Part shown: one piece after another, positions 49,502 through 57,657 of the stretch
Layout: each line of letters begins with the position of its first letter
How positions within the stretch are numbered: the stretch's first letter is position 1
NCBI GenBank assembly: GCA_020851795.1
Contig: JADZCA010000052.1
Span: 1-64,000 of the forward strand
Source: Planctomycetota bacterium
Lineage (GTDB): Bacteria > Planctomycetota > PLA2 > JAEUHO01
Direction: 5' to 3'
Length of the DNA: 64,000 nt
Program-made: the position numbers and the translations under genes
Notes under the pieces: model-generated
Database searches by the model: none
Told to the model about the DNA's origin: nothing
What the model saw: the letters and a program-made list of their open reading frames with translations, nothing else

Positions 49502-52162
49502 TCAGCGCCGCGGGCGCCTGCGGCGGGCGGCGGGCTTGCGCGTCGGCGCGGGCGGCTTCTTCGCGCTGCCGCGGCCGGCCGCCGACGCGCCCGAGGACGG
49601 CCCGCCCGCCTCGGCCTTGCGCAGGCGGTCCGACAGCGAGGCGACCTCCCGGCGCAGCGACTCCACCGCGTCGGAGAGGCGCGAGACCTCGGCGGTGCGC
49701 TCGCTGCGCGCTTCCAAGCGGCGGGCCGCCGCGCGGCACGCCCGCTTGACCCGCCCGTCGGTCGCCTGGTCGGCCCCCCGCCGCAGCGCCGGCACGGCGC
49801 GCTCGTCGCCGAGCGCGCGCAGGGCCGCGATGCCCGCCATCTGGACGCGGAAGTCGCGGTCGTCGACGAGCTGCTCGAGGCGCTCGCGCACGGCGTCCCG
49901 CACGACGAGCCGCGCCCCCACCTCGGCGAGCGCGAGCGCGGCGGCGGTGCGCACGCGCGCGTGACGGCCCCAGGCGGTCTCGCCGAGCAGCGTCGGGACC
50001 ACCGCCTCGTCGGCGAGGTGGCCGAGCCCGCGCACGCAGGCGGCGCGCACCGTGTCGGCCCACGACGGCCTCTTCGTCAGCGTGGCCTCGAGCACCGCCC
50101 GGGCGCCGGGGGCGCGCGTGCGCCCGAGCGCCTCGGCGGCCTCTCCCTCGACGAAGATCGACGCGTCCCCGCGCTCGACCACGCCGCGCAGCGCGGCGGC
50201 GACCGCGGCGTCGTCGCGGAACAGCCCGAGGGCCGCGACGACGGCCCGGCGGGCCTTCGGGTGCTTGACGTCGCGCAACGCCTCGAGCAGCGCGTCGCGC
50301 GCCGCGGGCGTGCGGACCTCGCCCAGCGCGGCGGCGGCGGCGGCCTGGACGCCGTGGAAACGGTCGCCGACGACCGCCTTGCGCAGCGCGGCCACCGTCT
50401 CGGCGCTGGAGTCCTTGCCCAGCGCCGCCGCCGCACGGGCGCGGCACGCGACGGTGGGGTCGGAGGCGAGCGCACGGCGGTGCGCGTCGAGGCCGACGTC
50501 GAACGACCACGTCGCGAGCCAGTGCGCGTCGGGGTCGAAGCGCACGACCTCGGGCCGCGCGGCGCAGGGGAGGTGGAACGCGTGGACGCGCTCGCGGACC
50601 GCGAGGCGGTGGCGCTCGGTGCGCCCGCCGACGACGACCTCGACGACGAGCGTGCCGCGGAACGCCTCCGCCGTGGTCGCGTCGGCCTTGTGGGTCTGCT
50701 CGACCCGGACCGCGAGCACCTGCTTCGCGTCGTCCCACGCCCACGACGCCTTGAAGTCGGGGTGGCCGGCGCCGAACACCCACTGGTCGAGGAACGCCTC
50801 GACGTTGCGGCCGGTCGTCTCCTCGATCGCGCGCCGCAGGTCGTCGGTCACGACGGTGCGGCCGCGGTTGCTGCGGGCGTAGTGGCCGATCGACGCCCAG
50901 AAGCCCTCCTCGCCGAGCTCGGCCCGCAGCATGCGGAGCACCCAGGACGCCTTCTCGTAGAGGTGCCGGTCGAAGACGTCGATCGGCTCCTCGTAGTCCT
51001 TGCACACGATCGGGCGCCGGTACTCGCCGCCGTCCTCGGCGAAGTAGCGCTTCTGCGCCTCGAGCGCGTGCCACGTCGCCTCGTCCTGGCCCAGCCGGTG
51101 CTCGCGGAACACCGTCTCGGCCCACGTCGCGAAGCCCTCGTTGAGCCAGCCGTGGCTCCAGTCGCGGCAGGTCAGCAGGTCCCCCCACCACTGGTGCGCG
51201 AGCTCGTGGGCGACGAGGTCGTCGGCGTCGTAGTCGAGACCCGCCCGCTCGTCGTAGAGGGCGTACTCGGTCAGCGTCGTCGCCGTCGTGTTCTCCATGC
51301 CGCCGAAGATGAAGTCGGCGACGACGGCCTGCGCGTACTTCTCGTACGGGTACGCCACGCCGAAGCGCTCGGAGAACAGCCGCATCATGTCGGGCGTGCG
51401 CCCGAGGCAGCGGGCGGCGTCGGCGGCGCGCCCCTTCGGGACGAGCGCGTACATCGGCGGCGTCCCGTCGCCGAGCGCCACCTCGTCGAGCTCGCCCACG
51501 ACGAGCGTGACGAGGTAGGAGACCTGCGGGATCTCCATCTTCCAGTGCCACACGGTGGTCCCGCGCGGGCCCGGCCGCTTGCCGAGGAGCGCGCCGTTGG
51601 ACAGCGTCGTGTACTTCGACGGCGCCGTGACGACGACCTCGGTGCTCGCCTTCTCGTTGGGGTAGTCGAAGCAGGGGAACCAGTAGCGCGCGTCCTCGTC
51701 CTGCCCCTGCGTCCACGCCTGCGTGGGCTTGTCGGGGTAGCCCTCGTCGGGCCCGACGAAGTAGATCCCGCGCCGCGGCTCGCCGTGGTAGGCGACCGAG
51801 ACGTCGGCCGTCTCGCCGGCGGCGAGGGCGCGCGGCAGCCGGATCGTGAGCGCGCCGTCGACGTGCTCGAAGGCCAGCGCCCTGCCGTCGCCGCCCGTGA
51901 CGCCGTCCACGGTCAGCTCGGCCGCGTCGAGCACGAGCGAGGCGCAGCCGTCGGCGATCGCGGCGACGGTGTGCGTCGCCACCCCCGCGATGCGCCGCTG
52001 CGCCGGGTCCACGGCGACCTCGAGGCGGACGTGGCGCACGTCCGCGACGCGGTCGCGCGCGTACTTGCGCACGGTCCCGGGGAAGGCGAACGGCTCGCGC
52101 CGACCTCCGGACGCGCCTGCCGACCGACCGCAGCAGAGGTGGTGCTCGAAGGCCTCGGACAT
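49502..52162 (-). CDS. M1 family aminopeptidase with C-terminal HEAT-like repeats and coiled coil
   Basis: 886 aa, no signal peptide. GAMEN-type exopeptidase motif FGGMENTTATT, then zinc site VAHELAHQWWGDL with H319, E320, H323 and E342 in NEGFATW. From about residue 560 the sequence becomes HEAT-like repeats (VAALRKAVVGDRFHGVQAAA, RAALLEALRDVKHPKARRAV pattern), ending in a short coiled coil (SRLSDAVESLRREVASLSDR) and an Arg/Lys/Pro tail. It removes N-terminal residues from peptides. A TAGCCT box at 52188-52193 precedes it. Start of the operon that includes the CDF gene. Confidence 0.9.
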   Translation of the reverse strand: MSEAFEHHLCCGRSAGASGGRREPFAFPGTVRKYARDRVADVRHVRLEVAVDPAQRRIAGVATHTVAAIADGCASLVLDAAELTVDGVTGGDGRALAFEHVDGALTIRLPRALAAGETADVSVAYHGEPRRGIYFVGPDEGYPDKPTQAWTQGQDEDARYWFPCFDYPNEKASTEVVVTAPSKYTTLSNGALLGKRPGPRGTTVWHWKMEIPQVSYLVTLVVGELDEVALGDGTPPMYALVPKGRAADAARCLGRTPDMMRLFSERFGVAYPYEKYAQAVVADFIFGGMENTTATTLTEYALYDERAGLDYDADDLVAHELAHQWWGDLLTCRDWSHGWLNEGFATWAETVFREHRLGQDEATWHALEAQKRYFAEDGGEYRRPIVCKDYEEPIDVFDRHLYEKASWVLRMLRAELGEEGFWASIGHYARSNRGRTVVTDDLRRAIEETTGRNVEAFLDQWVFGAGHPDFKASWAWDDAKQVLAVRVEQTHKADATTAEAFRGTLVVEVVVGGRTERHRLAVRERVHAFHLPCAARPEVVRFDPDAHWLATWSFDVGLDAHRRALASDPTVACRARAAAALGKDSSAETVAALRKAVVGDRFHGVQAAAAAALGEVRTPAARDALLEALRDVKHPKARRAVVAALGLFRDDAAVAAALRGVVERGDASIFVEGEAAEALGRTRAPGARAVLEATLTKRPSWADTVRAACVRGLGHLADEAVVPTLLGETAWGRHARVRTAAALALAEVGARLVVRDAVRERLEQLVDDRDFRVQMAGIAALRALGDERAVPALRRGADQATDGRVKRACRAAARRLEARSERTAEVSRLSDAVESLRREVASLSDRLRKAEAGGPSSGASAAGRGSAKKPPAPTRKPAARRRRPRR

Positions 52163-52216
52163 GCGCCGTCTCCAAGGGAGAGGCGCGAGGCTATCCCCCG
52201 GCGCGGGACGCGGCGA

Positions 52217-52399
52217 CTACCGGCCGGGGCGGAGGCGAGCGACCGAGGACGGGAGCTCGCACGCGGCGGGGCGGGTCCGCGCGCCGCACGCGTCGGCGCA
52301 CGGCGTGGGCAGGGTCGCGGCGCGGAGCAGCGCGGCGCGGCCTCCGAGGAACACGACGGCCCCGACGACGACCGCCCCCAGCACGCGCGCCGCGCGCAC
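52217..52399 (-). CDS. Possible 60-aa membrane protein
   Basis: GTG start 6 nt after the stop of the upstream tiny gene. One membrane helix (VLGAVVVGAVVFLGGRAALL), then a tail with three Cys in a short span (PTPCADACGARTRPAAC). No family. It is small, so translation is unproven; the pairing with the other tiny membrane gene is the main support. Confidence 0.35.
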   Translation of the reverse strand: MRAARVLGAVVVGAVVFLGGRAALLRAATLPTPCADACGARTRPAACELPSSVARLRPGR

Positions 52400-52404
52400 G
52401 GCGT

Positions 52405-52527
52405 TCAGGACGGCCGCGTCGCGCGGGGCGCGAGCAGGAGGACGACGACGGCGGTGCACGCCAGCGCGACGGCGAGGGTCGCGCCCAGCGTGACGCGGCG
52501 GGCGGCGCGGACGACGAGCGACGTCAT
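52405..52527 (-). CDS. Possible 40-aa single-helix membrane protein
   Basis: ATG with a GGTGGAGG ribosome site 5 nt upstream. MTSLVVRAARRVTLG is followed by one hydrophobic helix (ATLAVALACTAVVVLLLA) and a short basic tail. Too short for standard gene finders. Followed after 5 bp by another tiny membrane ORF. Divergent from the phosphoesterase gene. Confidence 0.4.
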   Translation of the reverse strand: MTSLVVRAARRVTLGATLAVALACTAVVVLLLAPRATRPS

Positions 52528-52710
52528 GGGGACCTCCACCCGGATCGTCGGCCGTCGCCGCAAAGGGGGCGCAAACGCCGGAGACGGTCTCGTCGAAGAC
52601 GCGGGTCCCGGGGCGACGCCGGGGGCGGGGCCCCGTCGCGCCGCGCCGTCTTCACACGGCCTTCGCAACCTCCCGCGGCCTCCTTGTCGGAGCCCGCCGA
52701 TGGTCGGGAC

Positions 52711-53520
52711 ATGGAGGACACCCCGCCCCGCCGCCTGCGCACGCTCTGGATCTCGGACGTCCACCTCGGCACCCGCGCCTGCCGGGCGGAGGCGCTGCTC
52801 GACTTCCTGCGCCACCACGAGGCGGACACGCTCTACCTCGTCGGCGACCTGATCGACGGGTGGGCCCTGCGGCACGGATGGTTCTGGCCCCAGGCGCACA
52901 ACGACGTCGTGCAGAAGCTGCTGCGCCGCGCGCGCAAGGGCACCCGCGTCGTCTACGTCCCCGGCAACCACGACGAGTTCGCGCGCGCCTACGTCGGCCA
53001 CGCCTTCGGCGGGGTCGAGGTGACCCCGGAGGCGATGCACGAGACGGCCGACGGCCGGCGGCTCTGGGTCGTGCACGGCGACGCGTTCGACCCCGTGGTC
53101 ACGAAGCACCGGTGGCTCGTCCCGCTCGCGCACGGCGGGCTGTCGCTGCTGCGGCGGCTCGGCGTCCCGTCGGCGTGGGGCGTCGTGCGGAGGCTCCTCG
53201 GCCGCCCCTACCGCTCGCTGGCGACCTACGTGCGCGGCAAGGCCAACGGCGCGCTCGCAGCACTGGGCGACTTCGAGCGGCTGGCGACGACGGCGGCCCG
53301 ACGGCGGGGCGCCGACGGCGTCGTGTGCGGGCACGTCCACGTGCCCGTGATGCGCGCGGTGGACGGGATCCTCTACCTCAACGACGGCGACTGGGTGGAC
53401 TCGTGCTCGGCGCTGGCCGAGCACCCCGACGGCCGCCTCGAGCTGCTCTTCTGGCCCGCCGAGCGCGCCCGCCGACGCCACGGCCGCGACGTCGCCGCCG
53501 CCGCCGGCCGCACCGGATGA
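52711..53520 (+). CDS. Metallophosphoesterase, LpxH-like (UDP-2,3-diacylglucosamine pyrophosphatase family)
   Basis: 269 aa. Calcineurin-like fold: WISDVHLGTRACR, YLVGDLIDGW, VPGNHDEF, VVHGDAFD and VCGHVHVP give the two-metal site. RRLRTLWISDVHLG and the short basic helix RPYRSLATYVRGKAN match LpxH-type proteins of the group common outside Proteobacteria. It would cleave UDP-diacylglucosamine to lipid X in lipid A synthesis or a related nucleotide substrate. ATG chosen; a TTG 9 codons upstream is possible. Confidence 0.85.
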   Translation: MEDTPPRRLRTLWISDVHLGTRACRAEALLDFLRHHEADTLYLVGDLIDGWALRHGWFWPQAHNDVVQKLLRRARKGTRVVYVPGNHDEFARAYVGHAFGGVEVTPEAMHETADGRRLWVVHGDAFDPVVTKHRWLVPLAHGGLSLLRRLGVPSAWGVVRRLLGRPYRSLATYVRGKANGALAALGDFERLATTAARRRGADGVVCGHVHVPVMRAVDGILYLNDGDWVDSCSALAEHPDGRLELLFWPAERARRRHGRDVAAAAGRTG

Positions 53521-53584
53521 CCGTCGCCGCGGGGCCGCGCTCCGAGCCCGTGCGCGCACGGGCGCCCCGCCCGGACGCGCCCCC

Positions 53585-56500
53585 CTACATGTTGCGGCGG
53601 TAGCGGCCGCCGACCTCGTAGAGCGCGTGGCTGACCTGCCCGAGCGAGGCGACGCGCACGGTGCGGAGCAGCTCGGCGAAGAGGTTGCCGCCGGCGCGGG
53701 CGACCTGCTTGAGGCGCTCGAGCGCCGCCGGCGTCTCGGCGGCGTGGCGCGCCTGGAACTCGCGCAGGCGGTCGAACTGGAGCCGCTTCTCCTCGGGCGT
53801 CGCGCGGGAGAGCTCGATCGACTTCGGGACGAGGTCGCCGCCCCCCTCGGGCAGGAAGGTGTTGACGCCGACGATGGGCAGCGATCCGTCGTGCTTGCGC
53901 CGCTCGTAGAGCAGGCTCTCCTCCTGGATGCGCCCGCGCTGGTACTGCGTCTCCATGGCGCCGAGCACGCCGCCGCGCTCGTCGAGCCGGCGGAACTCCT
54001 CGAGCACGGCCTCCTCGACGGCGTCGGTGAGCCACTCCGCGAACCACGAGCCCTGCAGCGGGTTCTCGTTCTTGAGCCAGCCGAACTCCTTCGTGCAGAT
54101 CAGCTGGACCGCCATCGCGCGCCGCACGCTCTCGGCGGTGGGCGTCGTGATCGCCTCGTCGTAGGCGTTGGTGTGCAGCGAGTTGCACTGGTCCTGCAGC
54201 GCGAGCAGCGCCTGCAGCGTCGTGCGGATGTCGTTGAACTGGATCTCCTGCGCATGCAGCGAGCGCCCCGACGTCTGGACGTGGTACTTGAGCTTCTGGC
54301 TGCGCTCGTTCGCGCCGTAGCGGTCGCGCATCGAGGTCGCCCAGATGCGGCGGGCGACGCGCCCGATCACCGTGTACTCGGGGTCGAGGCCGTTGCTGAA
54401 GAAGAAGGAGAGGTTGGGCGCGAAGTCGTCCACCTTCATCCCGCGCGCGAGGTAGTACTCGACGTAGGTGAAGCCGTTGGCGAGCGTGAAGGCGAGCTGC
54501 GAGATCGGGTTCGCGCCGGCCTCGGCGATGTGGTAGCCCGAGATCGAGACGCTGTAGTAGTTCCGCACCTCGTTCTCGACGAACCACTGCTGGATGTCGC
54601 CCATCATCCGCAGCGCGAACGCCGTCGAGAAGATGCACGTGTTCTGCGCCTGGTCCTCCTTGAGGATGTCGGCCTGCACCGTGCCGCGCACGGTGCGGAC
54701 GGTGCGCGCGAAGAGCGCGGCGTGCTCGAGCGGGTCGGGCGCCCGCCCGTGCTCCGCGCGGAAGCGGTCCACCTGCTGGTCGAGCGCGGTGTTGAAGAAC
54801 ATCGCGAGCAGGATCGGCGCCGGCCCGTTGATCGTCATCGAGACCGACGTGTTCGGGTCGCACAGGTCGAAGCCGGCGTAGAGCCGGCCCATGTCCTCGA
54901 GCGTGCAGATGGACACGCCGCTCTCGCCGATCTTGCCCCAGATGTCGGGCCGCTCGGCCGGGTCCTCGCCGTAGAGCGTCACCGAGTCGAACGCCGTGGA
55001 GAGGCGCTTGCTCGCCTCGCCGCGGCAGAGGTAGTGGAAGCGGCGGTTGGTGCGGTCCGGCGGGCCCTCGCCGGCGAACTGCCGCTTGGGGTCCTCGTCG
55101 GTGCGCTTGAACGGGAACACGCCGGCCGCGAACGGGAAGTGGCCCGGGAGGTTCTCGAGCAGCAGGAACCGGGCCACCTCGCCCGGCTCGTCGGTGCGCG
55201 GCAGCGCGACCTTGGGGAGCGCCGTGCCCGCGAGGCTCTCGGTGGTGGTCGCGATCGCGACCTCGCGGTCGCGCACGCCGTAGCGCAGCGAGCCCGACTC
55301 GTACGCGGCCTTGCGGGCGGGCCACGCGTCGAGCGCCGCCTGCGCCCGCGGGTCCACGCGGCGGCGCGCACGGTCGAGCGCCGCGTCGAGCGCCTCGAGC
55401 GCGCCGCTGCCGGCCCCGTCGCGGGCGAGCAGCACCCGCGCGCCCTCGAGGTGGGCGACGTCGCGGACGAGGCGGACCTGCTCGGTCGCCCACGCCTTGT
55501 AGCCCCGCACGGTGCGCGCGATCTCGCCGAGGTAGTCGAGGCGGTCGTGCGGGATCACCGTCGTCGCGTGGGGTGCGCGCTCGCAGGCCGTCGCCGCGGC
55601 CGGCCGTCGCGCGAGGGCCCGGCCGGTCTTCTCCTGCGCGCGACGCACGAGGGCCTCGAACAGCGCGTCCACGCCCGGGTCGCAGAATCGGCTCGCGGTG
55701 GTCGGGAAGACGCCGAGGTCCTCGTCCTTGGCGTCGAACGCGCGCCGGTTGCGCCGCACCTGCTTGCGGACGTCGCGGAGCGCGTCCTCCGCCCCGCGCC
55801 GCTCGGCCTTGTTGACGGCGACGAGGTCGGCGTAGTCGAGCATCCCGATCTTCTCGAGCTGGCTCGCCGCGCCGTACTCCGGCGTCATCACGTACACCGA
55901 CACGTCGCACACGTCGACGATCTCGGTGTCGCCCTGGCCGGTGCCCGAGGTCTCGACGAACACCCAGTCGAAGCCCGCGAGCCGGCACATGCGGACCGCG
56001 TCCAAGGTCGCGGCGGCGAGCTCGCCCTTGGCCCCGCGCGTGGCGAGGCTGCGCATGTACGCCCGCGGGTGCGGGATCGAGTTCATGCGGATCCGGTCGC
56101 CGAGCAGCGCGCCGCCGGTGCGCCGCCGCGACGGGTCCACCGAGAGCACCGCCACGGTCGCGTCGGTCGTCCCCTCGAGGAAGCGGAGCACGAGCTCGTC
56201 GCACAGCGACGACTTGCCCGCGCCGCCGGTGCCGGTCACGCCCACGACGACCGAGCGGCGCTCCCGCGGGAGCGCGTCGGCCGCGGCGCGGACCGCGCGA
56301 CCGAGGTCGGTGTCCCCGAAACCCTCGCGCTCGGCGAGCGTGATCGCGGAAGCGAGGAGGCGGCGGTCGTGCGGCGAGAGGCGCGGCACCGCGCCGTCGC
56401 GGACGAGCCGCGGCGGCTCGAAGTCGGCCGCCTGCAGCATCGCGTCGATCATCCCCTGCAGCCCGAGGCGACGGCCGTCCTCGGGGCTGAAGATCTTGTC

Positions 56501-56851
56501 CACGCCGTACGCCTCGAGCGACGCGATCTCCTCCGGGACGATCACCCCGCCGCCGCCGCCGAACAGCTTGACGTGCTCGGCGCCCATCTCGCGGAGCAGG
56601 TCCTTCGCGTACCGGAAGAACTCGACGTGCCCGCCTTGGTAGGACGAGATCGCGATGCCCTGGGCGTCCTCGTCCACCGCGGTCTGGACGATCTCGAGCA
56701 CGCTGCGGTTGTGGCCGAGGTGGATCACCTCCGCGCCGCTGTCCTGCAGCAGGCGCCGGATCACGTTGATCGCGGCGTCGTGGCCGTCGAACAGCGCGGC
56801 GGCCGTGACGAAGCGGACGGGGTGCTTCCGACGGGACGGGGCGTGGTCCAT
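53585..56851 (-). CDS. icmF: Fused isobutyryl-CoA mutase (IcmF)
   Basis: 1088 aa, single-chain enzyme. Residues 1-140 bind cobalamin (FDGHDAAINVIRRLL with D22/H24, SSYQGGH, LFGGGGGV). Residues about 200-500 are the MeaB-like G-protein chaperone (P-loop GVTGTGGAGKSSLCDE around 206-216, VFVETSGTGQGD, NKAERRG). The C-terminus from about 560 is the mutase TIM barrel (PGHFPFAAGVFPFKRT, GFDLCDPNTSVSMTINGPAP). It interconverts isobutyryl-CoA and n-butyryl-CoA. Self-contained GTPase links cofactor loading to GTP. ATG 11 nt behind a TACCTT box (56863-56868). Confidence 0.96.
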   Translation of the reverse strand: MDHAPSRRKHPVRFVTAAALFDGHDAAINVIRRLLQDSGAEVIHLGHNRSVLEIVQTAVDEDAQGIAISSYQGGHVEFFRYAKDLLREMGAEHVKLFGGGGGVIVPEEIASLEAYGVDKIFSPEDGRRLGLQGMIDAMLQAADFEPPRLVRDGAVPRLSPHDRRLLASAITLAEREGFGDTDLGRAVRAAADALPRERRSVVVGVTGTGGAGKSSLCDELVLRFLEGTTDATVAVLSVDPSRRRTGGALLGDRIRMNSIPHPRAYMRSLATRGAKGELAAATLDAVRMCRLAGFDWVFVETSGTGQGDTEIVDVCDVSVYVMTPEYGAASQLEKIGMLDYADLVAVNKAERRGAEDALRDVRKQVRRNRRAFDAKDEDLGVFPTTASRFCDPGVDALFEALVRRAQEKTGRALARRPAAATACERAPHATTVIPHDRLDYLGEIARTVRGYKAWATEQVRLVRDVAHLEGARVLLARDGAGSGALEALDAALDRARRRVDPRAQAALDAWPARKAAYESGSLRYGVRDREVAIATTTESLAGTALPKVALPRTDEPGEVARFLLLENLPGHFPFAAGVFPFKRTDEDPKRQFAGEGPPDRTNRRFHYLCRGEASKRLSTAFDSVTLYGEDPAERPDIWGKIGESGVSICTLEDMGRLYAGFDLCDPNTSVSMTINGPAPILLAMFFNTALDQQVDRFRAEHGRAPDPLEHAALFARTVRTVRGTVQADILKEDQAQNTCIFSTAFALRMMGDIQQWFVENEVRNYYSVSISGYHIAEAGANPISQLAFTLANGFTYVEYYLARGMKVDDFAPNLSFFFSNGLDPEYTVIGRVARRIWATSMRDRYGANERSQKLKYHVQTSGRSLHAQEIQFNDIRTTLQALLALQDQCNSLHTNAYDEAITTPTAESVRRAMAVQLICTKEFGWLKNENPLQGSWFAEWLTDAVEEAVLEEFRRLDERGGVLGAMETQYQRGRIQEESLLYERRKHDGSLPIVGVNTFLPEGGGDLVPKSIELSRATPEEKRLQFDRLREFQARHAAETPAALERLKQVARAGGNLFAELLRTVRVASLGQVSHALYEVGGRYRRNM

Positions 56852-57004
56852 GGTGCCGGGGCAAGGTATCGACCCGGCCCGGGGCGCGGTAGCGGGGCCC
56901 GGGCGCGCCGGGCCCCGGCGTCGCGTGGCGCCCGACGCGCGCCCGGCCGGCGCCCGACGGTCGAGCGGCGCCCGACAGGCTTCGTCGCGCGACGGGGCGG
57001 TGGC

Positions 57005-57010
57005 TACGAT
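57005..57010 (+). promoter_or_regulatory. TACGAT -10 box
   Basis: Upstream of the membrane protein at 57028, leaving a short leader with GGAGG. Confidence 0.45.
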
Positions 57011-57027
57011 CCGGGCCGGAGGTGCTC

Positions 57028-57585
57028 ATGGCCCGCCCGCTCGGTCTCCCCGTCGGCAGCGTCCGCGCCCTGTGCCTGCTCGGCCTGTCGGCACGCTGCG
57101 TCCTCGACCTGCGGGCGCACGGCTCGGTCGCGCCGTGGCTGGTCTCCGCCGTCGTCGTCTCCGCGGTGTCGTACTTCTCGGCGCGCGCCGCGCGGGCGGG
57201 GACCGTGGACGCGCCCGCGCACGGCGCGACGCCCCGCCACCCGCTCGGCCTGCCGGCCGGGACGATCCGCCTCCTCTTCCTCGCGCTCGCCGGCTACGGC
57301 GCCTGGCTGTGGTTCCGCGACCACCCGCTCGAGGAGGGCGGCCGTCCGCTCGTCGTCGTGTCGATCGCCTTCGCGATCGGCGTGCTCGTGCGCGGCTTCC
57401 TGAGCCAGGTCCGCCGCCCCGAGGACGCCAGCACGCTGGTGTTCGAGCACCTCCAGGCGTTCGTGGCGGTCGCGTCGGCGGTCGGGCTGGTCGCGATCGC
57501 GGTGACGGGCCGGGACCACGAGCTCTCGTCGTGGATCGAGCCCACGCTCGGCGCCGTCTGCACCTACTACGCCGGCGTGAGGTAG
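57028..57585 (+). CDS. Small multi-pass membrane protein of unknown function
   Basis: 185 aa. Repeated motif near the start and middle (RPLGLPVGSVRALCLLGL and HPLGLPAGTIRLLFLALAG) indicates an internal duplication; about five hydrophobic helices. A GGAGG 5 nt before the ATG fits. No known family. Convergent with the beta-propeller lipoprotein gene. A transporter or membrane scaffold is possible, but nothing identifies a function. Confidence 0.6.
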   Translation: MARPLGLPVGSVRALCLLGLSARCVLDLRAHGSVAPWLVSAVVVSAVSYFSARAARAGTVDAPAHGATPRHPLGLPAGTIRLLFLALAGYGAWLWFRDHPLEEGGRPLVVVSIAFAIGVLVRGFLSQVRRPEDASTLVFEHLQAFVAVASAVGLVAIAVTGRDHELSSWIEPTLGAVCTYYAGVR

Positions 57586-57607
57586 CGGCTCCGTCGCCCA
57601 CCGGGTC

Positions 57608-57629
57608 CACGCGCCGACGACGTCGGGGC
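57608..57629 (+). repeat. Short fragment of the dispersed repeat motif
   Basis: Matches the 22-base block containing GAGCCGACGAGGTCGGGGC at 20 of 22 positions, directly downstream of the membrane protein gene. Confidence 0.35.
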
Positions 57630-57657
57630 GGCGTCGCTCGTGGAGCCGGCGGGCTCG

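Noticed and set aside
48245..52852. 1535-codon open frame on the plus strand
   Set aside because: It is antisense to the CDF, M1 peptidase and PqqB-like genes, whose domains are unmistakable; its product is Arg/Ala/His-rich with no domain. Long antisense frames are expected at this GC content.
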